The translations under genes were made by a program, and so were the position numbers. Shown here piece after piece: positions 42,579 through 54,699 of a DNA stretch of 64,000 nucleotides. The notes below the pieces were generated by a model, which did not search any database, had not been told where the DNA came from, and worked only from the letters and a program-made list of their open reading frames with translations. Position 1 is the first letter of the stretch. Every line of letters begins with the position of its first letter. This DNA is from Dillenia suffruticosa (Eukaryota > Streptophyta > Magnoliopsida > Dilleniales > Dilleniaceae), in the NCBI GenBank assembly GCA_033439265.1, contig JAVTVX010000026.1, positions 2,779,501 to 2,843,500 on the forward strand, in the 5' to 3' direction.

Positions 42579-42946
42579 CTACAATGAAAATTTGTTATGT
42601 TGATGCACATGTGCTCATAGATACCGGGTCTAACCATTCCTTTGTGAGTTCGGGGTTTGCCAGGCATTCTGATAAGCCTTTAGTTCCACTTGTTAAGGAA
42701 TTATTGGTTATCACACCTTTGGAAGAACATTTAATCAGGGATACAGTGTATAAGTCTTGTGAGGTAAAAATCAAGGAAGTAACTCTCGAGACAGATTTGA
42801 TTCCGATGGAAATGAAAGATTTTGATACCATTCTAGATATGGATTGGCTGTATCTTCACCGAGTTTCCGTGAATTGCTTGACATCCCTTGCTTGTATTCG
42901 CCGGAGAACGGAGAGTGTTGCCGAGTTGTATAATTTCAACTCTTGA
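42579..42946 (+). pseudogene. chromovirus protease
   Basis: It contains the catalytic DTG in VLIDTGSNHSFVSSG at about 42614-42660 and the later FDTILDMDWL motif at about 42820-42850. It ends at a stop at 42944-42946 before RT, indicating a frame break. Confidence 0.8.
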
Positions 42947-43036
42947 AGCACGGAGACTAGTGCATAAGAGATGTGAAGGTTATTTGGTACACATTGTTGA
43001 TACCACGGTAAGAGTCCTTGTCGGGACGATGTTCCT

Positions 43037-43704
43037 GTGGTGAATGAGTTTATGGACGTTTTTCTGGAAGAGTTGCCTAGGTTGCCACCAAACTGGGAGT
43101 TCGATTTCACCATAAATCTAATTCCCGGTACCGCACCAATTTCTATTCCCCCGTATCGAATGGTACCCGTAGAGTTGAAAGAGCTGAAAGTTCAGCTCCA
43201 AGAGTTACTGGAGAAAGGGTTTATCCGACCGAACACTTCGCCTTGGGGTGCTCTGATCTTGTTTGTAAAGAAAAAGGACGGAACCCTCCAATTATATATT
43301 GACTACCGACAGCTCAATAAGGCAACGATAAGAATAAGTATCTTCTTCCGAGAATTGATGATCTGTTTGATCAACTTCAAGGTGCAAGTGTCTTTTCAAA
43401 GATCGACTTGAGATCTGGTTATTATCAGTTGAAGATCAAGGGTGGTTATGATCATAAGACCGCGTTTAGAACGCGGTATGAACACTACGAATTCCTAGTA
43501 ATACCCTTTGGATTGACGAATGCTCCTGTGGTCTTCATGGATCTCATGAATCGAGTGTTCCATCCCTATCTTGATAAATTTGTCATAGTTTTCATTGACG
43601 ACATTTTGGTGTATTCCAAAAGTGATGAAGAACATTCCAAACATCTCCGAATCATTTTGCAAACTCTTAGGGAGAAAGAATTGTATGCCAAATTCTTAAA
43701 ATAA
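43037..43704 (+). pseudogene. chromovirus reverse transcriptase
   Basis: Two overlapping frames. The first has [35 protein letters not shown] and a stop by frameshift near 43330. The second resumes [19 protein letters not shown] and carries the catalytic FIDD in [14 protein letters not shown] at about 43585-43620. The usual RMCIDYR is altered to LYIDYR. Confidence 0.85.
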
Positions 43705-43740
43705 GAGTTTTGGGTAAAAGAAATTGGATTTTTAGGACAT

Positions 43741-44380
43741 GTGGTTTCTAGCGACGAGATTTTTGTGGATCCAAAGAAGGTGGAAGTCATTATGAAATGG
43801 GAGCAGCCAAAAAATATCACCGAGGTACGAAGTTTTCTCGGATTAGCAGAGTATTATCGGAGATTCATAAAAGAATTCTCGAAAATAGCAGCTCCGATGA
43901 CAAGTTTGACTCGAAAGGGGGTCAAGTTCGAATGGGGTGAAAAGTGTGAGGATAGTTTTCAAGAGCTTAAGCAAAGGTTGACCTCCGCTCCTATCCTTGT
44001 TCTCCCTATTAGTGGCGGTGGTGATTATGTGGTGTACAGTGATGCCAACAAACAAGGATTAGGGTGTGTGTTGATATAAGGTGATAAGGCGATTGCTTAC
44101 GCTTCTTGCCAACTAAAGAAGCATGAAGTGACCTATCTTACTCATGATTTGGAGCTAGCTGCCATTGTGTTTGCTTTAAAGATTTTGTGACATTATTTGT
44201 ATGGGATTACTTGCAAGGTCTTTACCGATCACAAGAGTCTCAAATACTTACTCACTCAGAAGGAGCTCAATTTGAGACAAAGAAGATGGTTAGAGCTGAT
44301 CAAGAATTATGACTTAGTAATTAACTACTACCCCCGGAAGGCAAATGTCGTAACTGATGTTTTAAGCCGCAAATCCTCAT
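43741..44380 (+). pseudogene. chromovirus RNase H
   Basis: It covers [20 protein letters not shown] (end of RT), [13 protein letters not shown] (first RNase H acid) near 44036, a stop at about 44078, and [20 protein letters not shown] at about 44221-44280, ending [14 protein letters not shown]. Two stops interrupt it. Confidence 0.85.
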
Positions 44381-45470
44381 CTATAGCATCCGAAGGGAGT
44401 TCTTACCTCTCTTGTTTAGTTGGACTCCGAGCACTTGGAGTTGAGCTGGCTAAGGATGATCAAGGTGTTTTATTAGCCAAATTTGTGGTCAGACCTATAT
44501 TGTTAGATCACATTCGGGAGCTTCAGGCTACAGATGATGAGTTGAAGGGCATTGTTGAGAAAATTCAAAACGGGGAAGGTGGTGAATTATGGATTCGGAA
44601 TGATAGAATTATAGTGTATGGGAAATGCATATGTATTCCAAAAAATGAAGATCTCCGGAAGGCTATACTCGAAGAGGCGCATTTCTCGGCCTATGCTATG
44701 TATCCGGGGAGTACCAAAATGTACCAAACCATCAAAGAATCATATTGGTGGTTTGGGATGAAAAGAGAGATAGCCGAATTTGTGGTGAGGTGTCTTGTAT
44801 GCCAGCAGATCAAAGCTGAATATCAGAAACCGATAGGAACACTTCAACCACTACCAATTCCCGAATGGAAATGAGAACATATCACTATGGATTTCGTAGT
44901 GGGATTGTCACGTACTCTGAGTTGTCACGATGTCATATGGGTGATTGTAAACCGTCTCACCAAATCGGCTTACTTCTTGCCGATTCAGAATACCTATTCT
45001 TTGAAAAGATTGGCAAAGTTGTACATTGATGAGATCGTAAGACTTCATGGAGTACCGGTGTCTATTGTATATCGGACCGTGATCCACGATTCACTTCTAG
45101 ATTCTGGCCAAAGTTGCAAGAGTTTTTAGAGACTAAGTTGAAATTTAGCACTGCTTTTCATCTCCAAACCGATGGACAATCAGAGCGCACCATCCAAACA
45201 TTGGATGACATGCTTAGGGAATGTGTTATAGAATTTCAAGGTAGTTGGAATAGATACCTTCTGTTGGTTGAATTTGCCTATAACAACAGTTATCAAGCAA
45301 GTATAGGGATGCCTCCATATGAAGCCCTTTATGGAAGGAAGTGTCATACTCCCTTGTGTTGGGATGAAGAAGTTAGAGAGAGAAAGATGGAAAGTATAGA
45401 AATGATCGAGGCCACTAAAGAAAAAGTGAAACTGTTTCGGGAAAGAATGAAGGCGGCTCAAGATTGACAA
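44380..45470 (+). pseudogene. chromovirus integrase
   Basis: The zinc finger is [18 protein letters not shown] (second His replaced by Tyr) and CLVCQQ. The core starts MDFVVGLSR at 44887 with Asp, then HGVPVSIVYR, a frameshift near 45100, and FSTAFHLQTDGQSERTIQTL with later catalytic positions. WNRYLLLVEFAYNNSYQASI follows. A stop between the finger and core lies at about 44872. Confidence 0.85.
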
Positions 45471-45900
45471 AAGAGCTATGCTGACAAGAGAAGAAGACTT
45501 TTGGAATTTGAAAAAGGAAATATGGTGTTTTTGAAAATATCTCCTTGTAATGGCGTAATTCGTTTTCAGAAACGAGGAAAACTAAATCTTCGTTATATCG
45601 GTTCCTTCAGAATTCTTAAAAGGATTGGACAAGTGATATACTGGCTAGAATTGCCACCGGAGTTACAAGGGATCCATGACGTTTTTTATGTTTCCATGTT
45701 GAAGAAATATTTACCGGATCTCTCACACACATTAGAAGCACCTTCAGTGGAATTGAATGAGAATTTGAGTTTCAAGGTACAACTGGTGAAGATCATTGAT
45801 AGACAGATCAAGCAGTTGAGGAATGAGCAGATCCCTATGGTTAAAGTGCTATGAAGAAACAATCAAGTCGAAGAACAGACTCGGAAAACCGAATAATTAA
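45471..45900 (+). pseudogene. integrase C-terminus and truncated chromodomain
   Basis: GNMVFLKISPCNGVIRFQKR and VFYVSMLKKYLPDLSH are typical. The chromodomain begins QLVKIIDRQIKQLRNEQIP and stops at 45852 where a Trp codon is expected; RNNQVEE continues in frame after it. Confidence 0.8.
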
Positions 45901-45982
45901 TGCGGAAGCAATACCCGCAACTCCTTAATGTATAATTATATTTTGGAATTTCGGGGACGAAATTTGTTTTTAGGAGGTTAAG

Positions 45983-48356
45983 TGTTGTAGTACAGACAAA
46001 GAGAAAAAAAAAGGGAAAATGAAAAGTCACTTTCCCAATTTCCTTTCCCTCATTTCTCTCCCGTCAGTCTCTCTCATCTCTCGCCCCTAATCTCTCCCTC
46101 TCTGTTTCTCTCATTCTCTCCCTCTCCTGACTCTCTCACTTTCTCTCTCTCTCCCCTGCTCGCGTGCGACAGCTTCTTCTCTCCCGCGATCGCGACCGCC
46201 TCTTCTTCTCTCTGCGAGCACGACAGCGCTCTATCTCCCTCGCCTGTTCGCGCGCGGCACTGCCCTTTTGCCGAGAACTTTGCTACAATCCCCGTTGAGG
46301 CCCCACTCGGCAGTCATCATTAGGCCCTCGAGAACCCTAGCCGAGATTCCGGTTCATTCCCTGCACATGTGGTATGAATTTATGATTGATAGATTCTAGG
46401 GTTTCAATTTCCTTTGGTAATTGGACCTAAATACTGAACTTTGCTTCAAATTGAAAGCATTGCAGGTCCCGAAATGAATTGGATGGCACACGATGCTAGA
46501 CCTATGAAAACCCTAGGCCTTCGTGAATCTGCACTCCCTTCCCTGCGCAGGTAAGAACGATTCTCTAATCAATAGGTTTGGGGTTTTGATTCTCTTATAA
46601 ATTAGGGTTAATTGCTAAAGTGTGTTTCGGTTTGAAAATATTACAGGAGTTCGGACCGAGTTGTAGGTGCACGGACGTTAGGGTTGCAAACTGCGCAAAC
46701 ATAGGTGAGAGAATTTCTAAGTGCCTTCAAAAATAGTTCGAGTGTAGGTTGTTTAAGATGAGAGAATGTGTTAAGTTTTATAATTTGTACTATCTTAAGA
46801 TTATTATTATTGATTTAGGAAGATCTATTGGAGCTTGAAAGGAAGTTCCTTAAGTATCGATAGGGTATAAAGAGTAGATACCCTCTCTAGAGGTGAATGA
46901 ATGGTCCATTGTGTTATAAATGAGCAAAATGAGTTTAAAATTATTTTATAAATGATTTTGTAAGATTTTTATATATTTTATATAAATTGTTTTGTAATTG
47001 TGGGATGTCCAGACTAGACTGTGAAGTATGAATGTATGCATTGTATTTACAAACGCATATGTGCCATATGTGATTTGATATTGCTCTATAAATTGCTATG
47101 ACATGAAATTGATGATTGTTTGTTAGAAATTATGGCACATGACTTGAGAAATGACATATTTGAGAAATGCATGGTGCTAGTAGTTAATGGCTATAGTCAT
47201 TCCCTACACAGAGCAACCCGACGGGGTGGCATGGTCGGAGTTTTATTGTGAGAGAGGTATACACGGCCTCTTCTCTGCCACGTCGGACTATCCAGATTGC
47301 ACCCCGTGGAGGTCGGAGACAACGCTAAGAAAGATGATAGTGTTTGAAATACTGAAATAGAAAACCCCTTAGTGGGCTTCCATCTTGGTTCGGCCAAACG
47401 TAAAACGGAAGTAATTTCGATGGAACGCTTGTGATTTTCTGAAAGAATGCTTGATGTGGATGCATATTTTGCGAATTATCTGATTTATTGAAAATGTTTC
47501 GATATATATGAAATGTTGTTTGAGATATAATTTGATACTCCCACATTCACCCCTCATTTATCACACAATCATACCATTGCACTCCACTCACTGAGTATTC
47601 CCCAATACTCACTTCTCTTTTCACATTTTATAGAGGATACTTAGTGCGGAGACTGCACGGGAATTGAAGTTTTGAAGGATTTTTGCTGTTTTGTGTAGGT
47701 ATTACAGTGATGTAGGGTTAATTTAGTTGATTTGGAAATCTATGAAAGGGAAGACTTGTATAATTCTTTTGGTATGTATTAAATCAATCATTGTTTCGTA
47801 TATGAGAGCAAGTATTAATGGAATTCTTACATAGTTTGTGTTGGAATTCGTATGAAACTTGTTCATTTTCTCTTAACTCTCATTTGGGACATTTGGATTG
47901 AAATTCTGAGTTTTGATATTTTCTTTTGGATTTGTGAAGTTCTGTATATCTCATACCGTTTAGATTTTTCTGACGCTATCTCGTTTTTTCGTGCGAGTGT
48001 TAGTAAAATCCTGCGATTATGATTTGAGATTTCTTTTGTTTTAAATATTTTAATTGTGTTGAGAATTCTAGAACGGCTGGGATGATCAATTTTACATGCA
48101 TGCATCTACAGGAACCCCCGCCCCACTTGTGTGTCGACTTATGCTCGTGTGTACAGGGATGGACCAGATGGACCGGATGGATCCTTTGCATATGTAATGT
48201 TATATGATTTTCCTATTTCTGATGGAGTTGTGTATTTGATGAGTTATTGAACTGATTTGTAGTCTTGCGGAGTTTTGGTATATGGAAAGGTTCTGTTTGT
48301 GTATCGAGACAATACGGCGGCTGTTGTGTGGTCGATCTGAGGATCGGGGCTTGACA
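45983..48356 (+). repeat. 3' LTR, full length
   Basis: It starts TGTTGTAGTACAG after the degenerate purine tract TTTTTAGGAGGTTAAG and ends CGGGGCTTGACA. The first 750 bp hold a CT-rich stretch and a GC-rich segment (CGCGATCGCGACCG near 46180) absent from the 5' LTR. Length 2374 bp. Confidence 0.75.
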
Positions 48357-48387
48357 TTGTGTCACTGTTTTGAGTTCAGAGAGAACT

Positions 48388-51237
48388 TGTAACACTGAAA
48401 TATCTGATGTTCGAAAATTTTTATTAAATTTTCAATAGTTTTTTGTAAAAATATCAAAAAAGGGTTGTAGTTGGTTTTAATTTATCAATAAAAGTTTTAT
48501 AAAATTTTATTAGGAGAAAAATAGGATTTAGTGATAATTTGGGATAATTAAAACTTAATTTGAATCAATTAAATATAAATAAGCTAACCCACCCCATGAT
48601 AAGGCGATTTGGAGCTCAAAAATTGAATTTTTTTGTTAATTATAGAATTTACCAAAGCGACCTAAGCAAGTTCCAAGGTGACCTGAGAAGATTAGACCTC
48701 AGAATTCTTAACTCTGCACATAGAAAAGCTGACTTGCCCAATAACAGGTCGACTTGTGATTCTAGACTTTGTGTTTATAAGGCTACTTGTATCTAACACC
48801 AGTCAACCCGTCAAATTTAATTCAAAGAAAAATGTGTCTACATGTGAAAGCAAGGTGACTTACAAAAGAAGTAAGACGACTTTGGGGTTACAAAAGAAGA
48901 AATTTTGATTGTCTTGGGCCAATTTTCGAGTCAACTTGAGAGCCCATAAAACAAATATCAAGCCTACTTACTAAACAACAAATGGACTTGGCCTCTAAAG
49001 ACCTTAGACATACAAGTAGACTTGTGTTATTTGTAAGTCAACTTATGAAAGTGAAATGTTACGAAATGAAGAGAAAAGACAACCAAATTTGAACAAAACC
49101 TAAAATAGTGAGAGACAAAATTGAGATTTCACACTCCACCATTAAAAAAGCTTAAACAAACCTTCATTCTTATTTGTTCTCTCCCAAACTCACTCTCTTC
49201 TCTCTCGCTCAACCTTTGTCTCTCTCAACTCTCATCTCTCTCTCACCCATCTTACTCTCAATTACTCTACCAAAATCAACCTAATTTTTTCCCAAACCCA
49301 CTCCTTAAACCCCCTAAACCCTCAAGCAAACTCGTGAATGAATGTAGTTTTGGGAGAAAACTTGGGTCTGCGCAAAACAAAAAAAATCTAGAATTTTTAA
49401 AACACAACGTTCAAGATTCAATTCAACCACAAAATTAAGATAATTTCTTCCTTCTAAATATGAAATTACTCATAAATTTGATTTTTATGTTTGGAATTGA
49501 GGATATTTGTAGAGAGAGAAAGTTATGGTTTTAGACAAAATTGATCCGAACGAAATTTGAGAATTCTCTAAATGTAATTTTACTTTTTCAACCTAAATTT
49601 ATATTTTCTAACAAGAATTTGGATGATCAAATTTGGATTGTGAGATTTGATTTGGAAATTTAAATTTAGAGTTTATAAATATTGAGATTTTGAAAAATTA
49701 TGAATCAAAATAGTATATAGATGCAAATAGCATGTGATTGATGAAATGAGAATGTAGATTCATGAATTTTGAAAATTAAGATTGTGATATACTTGGAAAA
49801 ACTTATAAATCCTAATTATGGCGTGAATGATAAATCAATTAGAATTCAAGAATGAATTATTTTGGAATTAATTGTGAATTGGGAGTGTTTACCCTTTTAA
49901 GAGGTGAATGATTTTATGATTGTACTTAAATGAGAAAATATTTTTATTGAATTTTTTAAATGATTTTAAAATTTTGGATTTAAATATTTTAGTGTGTTTG
50001 GAATATCTCAAAAATTAGATTTTGAATTCTTATGTATTCTATATGTTTTGATGAACAAACGTGTCATACAACTTTATTGATATTGAGTCCATTGATATGA
50101 TAGTTACTATTGAGAAATTGTTAAAATTGATGACATATGAATTTGATTTATGATTTTTTGTGAAATAGTGTATATGAATAGTTTGGGGTTAGAGTCTGAA
50201 TCCATATTAAATAACTATTCATTTCCCTCTATGAAGCGACATAATAGGGTTAGTAAACCATGAGATGTAGTCAAATATGTACAATACATTCATGGCTGAA
50301 TATAGTGCCCATGAGTATAGGATAATTAGATGTACCACCATTGAGAGCCCACAGATAATGTCAATGATAAGGTACTTTCGAAACGTAAAATTTTTAAATC
50401 CCTTGACAATCCCACCCTAAATCGTGGTAGAGTTTTGTTGGGAATAATCGTTTTGGTTTGTCCCGTATTTGAAAATATAAAATAGTTGATATATATATGA
50501 ATTTGAATTATGACAATTGTGAATTATGATGATTTTAGAAACAATGTTTTGAATTTATTTGTTTAATTGATGAAATTAACAACGAAATGATGGTTTGAAT
50601 ATATATACATTTGATATATCCACCATACAAATATTATTTTTGTATAACTTGTATATCGCTTACTGGGTATAGTATATACTTACCCCTCATACTTCTATTT
50701 TCACAGATGAAGGCTATTCCGACTTGTGGATGCATAGTATTGGATTTATAGAAACTTATTTTATCAAACTTTTTGGGATAATAGTTTTCTTTCAAATTGA
50801 AATATAAGTAAATCTAAGTGAAGGTATACCATATAATTATTTTGAAAATTTATTTTCTATTATATTTATATGGGTTTGAAATTTGATTCTGGGTAGTATA
50901 CTTAAAATGAGAATATTTTTTAATGAATTTTCCTTGGAAAGTGTTTTGGTGGAATTTGATATAGATTTCTTGAGTAGTGACTTATTTATATTCTGTGAAT
51001 TTGATTTGAACGATCAGGTTGGTCCAATACATGCATGTTTTGAGCAGCGATAGGCCGAGATAGTTCTTTGATTGTGCGATAAATATATACTAGTTTATTT
51101 CTATAATTACATTATTTTGGAAAATAGATGAATATGAGAATGCATTTCGGTATCTCGGAACATGGAGTAGGGTTCACACGTATTTTGAGATAATACGATG
51201 GTTGTTGTATACTAGAAGGGCTGGTCGGGGCATGATA
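48388..51237 (+). mobile_element. solo LTR, chromovirus-like
   Basis: It starts TGTAACACTGAAATATCTG and ends GGTCGGGGCATGATA (CA mutated to TA). It is flanked by GAACT (48383-48387) and GAACC (51238-51242), a 5-bp duplication with one mismatch. CTTACTGGGTATAGTATATA near 50660 corresponds to the CACTGAGTATTCCCC segment of the neighbouring LTR. No internal domains are attached. Confidence 0.65.
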
Positions 51238-51242
51238 GAACC

Positions 51243-52278
51243 AATATGCATAGGTTTAGAAAAATTGTGTTTGAGAAAAAATATTGTAAACGTCTAATTT
51301 GAATTTACAATCAAGTTTATATTAGTGAATTAATAGTAAAAAATCTAGAAAGTGATTGAGAGTAGACGTACACTTGATTTGGTGGAATTACTATAAAAAC
51401 TTTTGTGTATTTCCTATTTTTCTATTTAAACAATCAAATATCACTGTCATTCTCTTTTTAAAATACTTAAATAGTTAAAATTTTAAAAATTCATTTATTC
51501 GACTATTTACCCCTCTAATTGAATAACAAAAAATTAATTTTAATTTTACCATTAATCAATTTAATATTATAATAATAAAGACAATAACTTTTTATTTTAT
51601 TATCAGATTGTCTATCAATACTCTAAGCTAATTGTAATTAATTATGACTTAAAAATTAATTTGCTTTATATTTTCTTTTTCTAAACACAAAATTTCTAAA
51701 TTTAATTCTTTGAAATTTCAGTTTATTTTAAATTTTCTCCTTTTTAAGCATATTAAATTTAAGATTTTTGTCTAAAAAGGTTTATTTTTCTCTTTTCAAA
51801 ACTAAATATTTTAATTTTTCTCTCTAAAAAATCAAAATTCTTTAAATATATTAGATAAAGTTTTCTCAACTAAAAAAAATAAAATTTAGTTTTTTCATCT
51901 AAAACTAAATACGATAATTTTTCTCTATTGAAAAATTAAATTATTTTAAATTTTATCTTTCAAAATGCTTTATTATTAAATTTTTCTCTAAAAAATAAAT
52001 TTAATTGATCTTTATTTTTTAAAGTAAACATATTAGTTTTCTATATATATAAACATAATGTAATTCAATTTTTCTTTCTCTAAATACTTCTGTTTTAAAA
52101 ATCAAAATTTAGCTTTTCATCCTTTAAAAGTAGCACACCAATTAATTTTCTCTATAAAAAATTAGTTTTCTCTCTATAAAAATGCCACATCAATTAATTT
52201 TTTCTCTTGAATTTTAGTTTTTCTCTTTTTGAAATGAAGTTCAACAATATTCTCCCTTTAAAAAGTTAAATTATTTCG
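51243..52278. repeat. AT-rich block with degenerate TTTTCTCT/AAAA words
   Basis: From about 51700 the motif TTTTTCTCT followed by TAAAA-rich words recurs every 30-60 bp to about 52260. No reading frame. Confidence 0.5.
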
Positions 52279-53251
52279 AAATCTCTCCATCTAAAACTAA
52301 TTGGATATAATTAGTTTGGCATAATATAAATTATTTTAGGATGTTAATATTGTTAAGATTAATATGCAATTTGTAATCATTTTCATTCAAAAACAAAGAA
52401 TACAATAGATCAAAATTAACCGAATGAAAATATAATTGTGAAAACACTTATCTGATTGTCAATATAAATTCTCCCCAATTAACAACGTAAATCATTCTCG
52501 ATTAACAGAGCACTCAAACTATAGAATATATATGATAAAATATTAAACTTCATTAATGTGTTATTAACTTTTACCTATGGTTTATATATTGGAAATATTC
52601 CTAAAATCTCTCCATCTAAAACTAATCGAATATAATTAGTTTGGCAGAAGGTAGATTATTTTAGAATATTAATATTGTTAGATCAATATACAACTTATAA
52701 TCATTTTCATTCAAAAACAAAGAATGCAATAGATTAAAATTAACCGAATGAAAATATAATTGTGAAAACGCACATCTGATTATCAATATGAATTCTTCCC
52801 AATTAACAACGTAAATTATTTTCAATTAACAGAACACTCAAACTATAGAATATATATGATAAAGTATTAAATTTCATTAATTTGTTATTAACTTTTACCT
52901 TTGGTTTATACGTTGGAAATATTCCTAAAATCTTTGTATCTAAAACTAATTGGATAAAATTAGTTTTGCATAAGATAGATTATTTTAGAATATTAATATT
53001 GTTAAGATCAATATGTAACTTATAATTATTTTCATTCAAAAGCAGAGAATGCAATAGATTAAAATTAATCGAATAAAAATATAATTATGAAAACACTCAA
53101 CTAATTAGCAATATAAATCATTCTCGATTAATAACGTAAATCAACTTCAATTAACAAGACACTCAAACTATAGAACATATATGATCAAATATTGAAATTC
53201 ATTAATGTGTTATTAATTTTTACCTTTGGTTTATATATTGAAAATATTCCT
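52279..53251. repeat. three tandem copies of a 324-325-bp repeat
   Basis: Copies begin AAATCTCTCCATCTAAAACT (52279 and 52604) and AAATCTTTGTATCTAAAACT (52928). Each contains TTCATTCAAAA, TGCAATAGATTAAAATTA-like and ACACTCAAACTATAGAA segments and ends GGTTTATA...AATATTCCT. The copies are highly similar with scattered substitutions. Confidence 0.9.
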
Positions 53252-54699
53252 AAATTTTATTGAAATATTTCATCTATACTTTAAAGATTATGTGCATTTA
53301 TAATCAAATAAATAAACATATTTGTGCATATATAAATTCAAATAGTTTGATGTGTGTGAGTTGTATATGCAATCAGTTTGACTATGCATGCAAAAGGTAT
53401 CATGATTAAATCAACATAAAATAATTCATAACTTATTGAGAAAATTTGATATTTTATCAAAATTTAATCTATATCTTGTAAGTTTTCTAATTATCATAAA
53501 TAATTTAATTTGATTATCAAATATAGTATATGTTTGGGTTAGGTTTAGACTCAATGTAAGTAGTAAAAATGTTTAGCACTAAATAGTACATATAAAGTAA
53601 TTTTTTAAAATATACTATAAATAAAAATTAGTATTCTATAAGAGTAAGTCATTTACGTGTTTTTAATTTTAAGTGTACATGGATGAATTTGCAAAATCAG
53701 AGTTGTATACTTTAATATAAAATGAGTAAAATTTTTTACAAGTCAAAAATTTTGTATATTGGATATATAATATTACTTAATTGAGACATATATACATAAT
53801 ACATAATCTATATCAATTATGTCAAAAATTATCTTTTTGAATTGTTCTAATTGTTTATTTGGAAACTGAATTCAGTGATATGATTTTATATCATATTTTT
53901 AAAATTTATTAAGTATTATTGGTCAATGAAAAACAATTGAATATTTTGAATATTCTCTATTTTGAATGAAACATTCATGATATTAAATAATTGCATATGT
54001 GATAGTATGTGTATATTTTGTCTTACCTCAATTACGGGTATTACATAGATGGATAATATAGATAAATACATTAAATTCAAGGACAAAATAGCAAATGTTC
54101 ATTTATTGAATTGTGTAAATTATATATTATTTATTTTAGAGTGTAATTTTAATTATTTAGTAAAATTAATTAGAGTTAAAATAAATTTAATATGACTACT
54201 TGATTAACAAATTGTGTTATAATTATTTTTTAGGCAAAATATATCATAGGTCCATTTTTTATTTGAAAAACTCATTTGATATTTATTATCTGCTCGTATG
54301 GAATTATATTTGTATTATGATAAGAATAATAAAGAGTCCTAAACACACATGATTCTAACATTATTGTGTGATTCTTTCATTGAATGTCTACCCACTTAGA
54401 GAAAGATAAAAAAAGATACGAGACTTTTGAATCCAAAGCTTAGAGGAAAAGATTTAAATATGAGGCCTTCGTATAAGAGATTGTAGATTTATGTATCAAA
54501 TAAAAAACAATAGAAAACTTGAAGTTGTGCCAATCTTGCCAAAAAAATCTCAAATAAATCACAAAAACAATGATCTCTTTTAATTTTAACGCTAATTATT
54601 TTCTCTTAAAATCATGTTTTACTGTGTTACTTTTCGTTCTATATTTGTAATTTCGTTGTATTTTTTACTATAATACTGACACGCGATATACTATATATT
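53252..54699. other. AT-rich spacer
   Basis: No gene. TTACGGGTATTACA at about 54034-54047 looks like an inverted LTR start but no matching end was found. Confidence 0.35.

Larger units (their letters stand above)
39255..48356 (+). mobile_element. Ty3/gypsy chromovirus (Tekay/Del-like), decayed
   Basis: Order: truncated 5' LTR, tRNA-Met-type primer site, gag, protease, RT, RNase H, integrase, remnant chromodomain, purine tract, 3' LTR. The domain order and the KIIDRQIKQLRNEQIPMVKV segment place it with Tekay/Del-type chromoviruses. Several frameshifts and stops make it inactive. It lies between HDC1 and the downstream LTR cluster, in plus orientation. Confidence 0.88.

Noticed and set aside
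42584-42946. Protease as an independent gene starting at ATG 42584
   Set aside because: The sequence directly before the ATG continues the polyprotein frame once the intron candidate is removed, so an internal Met is more likely; an independent start is not excluded.
46020-46730. 5' UTR of a host gene (CT-rich, then GC-rich, with GTAAG-type donors)
   Set aside because: No coding exon follows; it lies between a retrotransposon purine tract and LTR sequence, so it is best read as LTR leader.
54027-54047. LTR start in minus orientation (TGTAATACCCGTAATTG on the minus strand)
   Set aside because: No matching LTR end or 5-bp duplication was found to the left.
54375-54390. TTGAA|TGTC as the start of the LTR ending at 58832
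   Set aside because: It matches the right flank TTGAT at only four of five bases and has no support from the LTR-start consensus.
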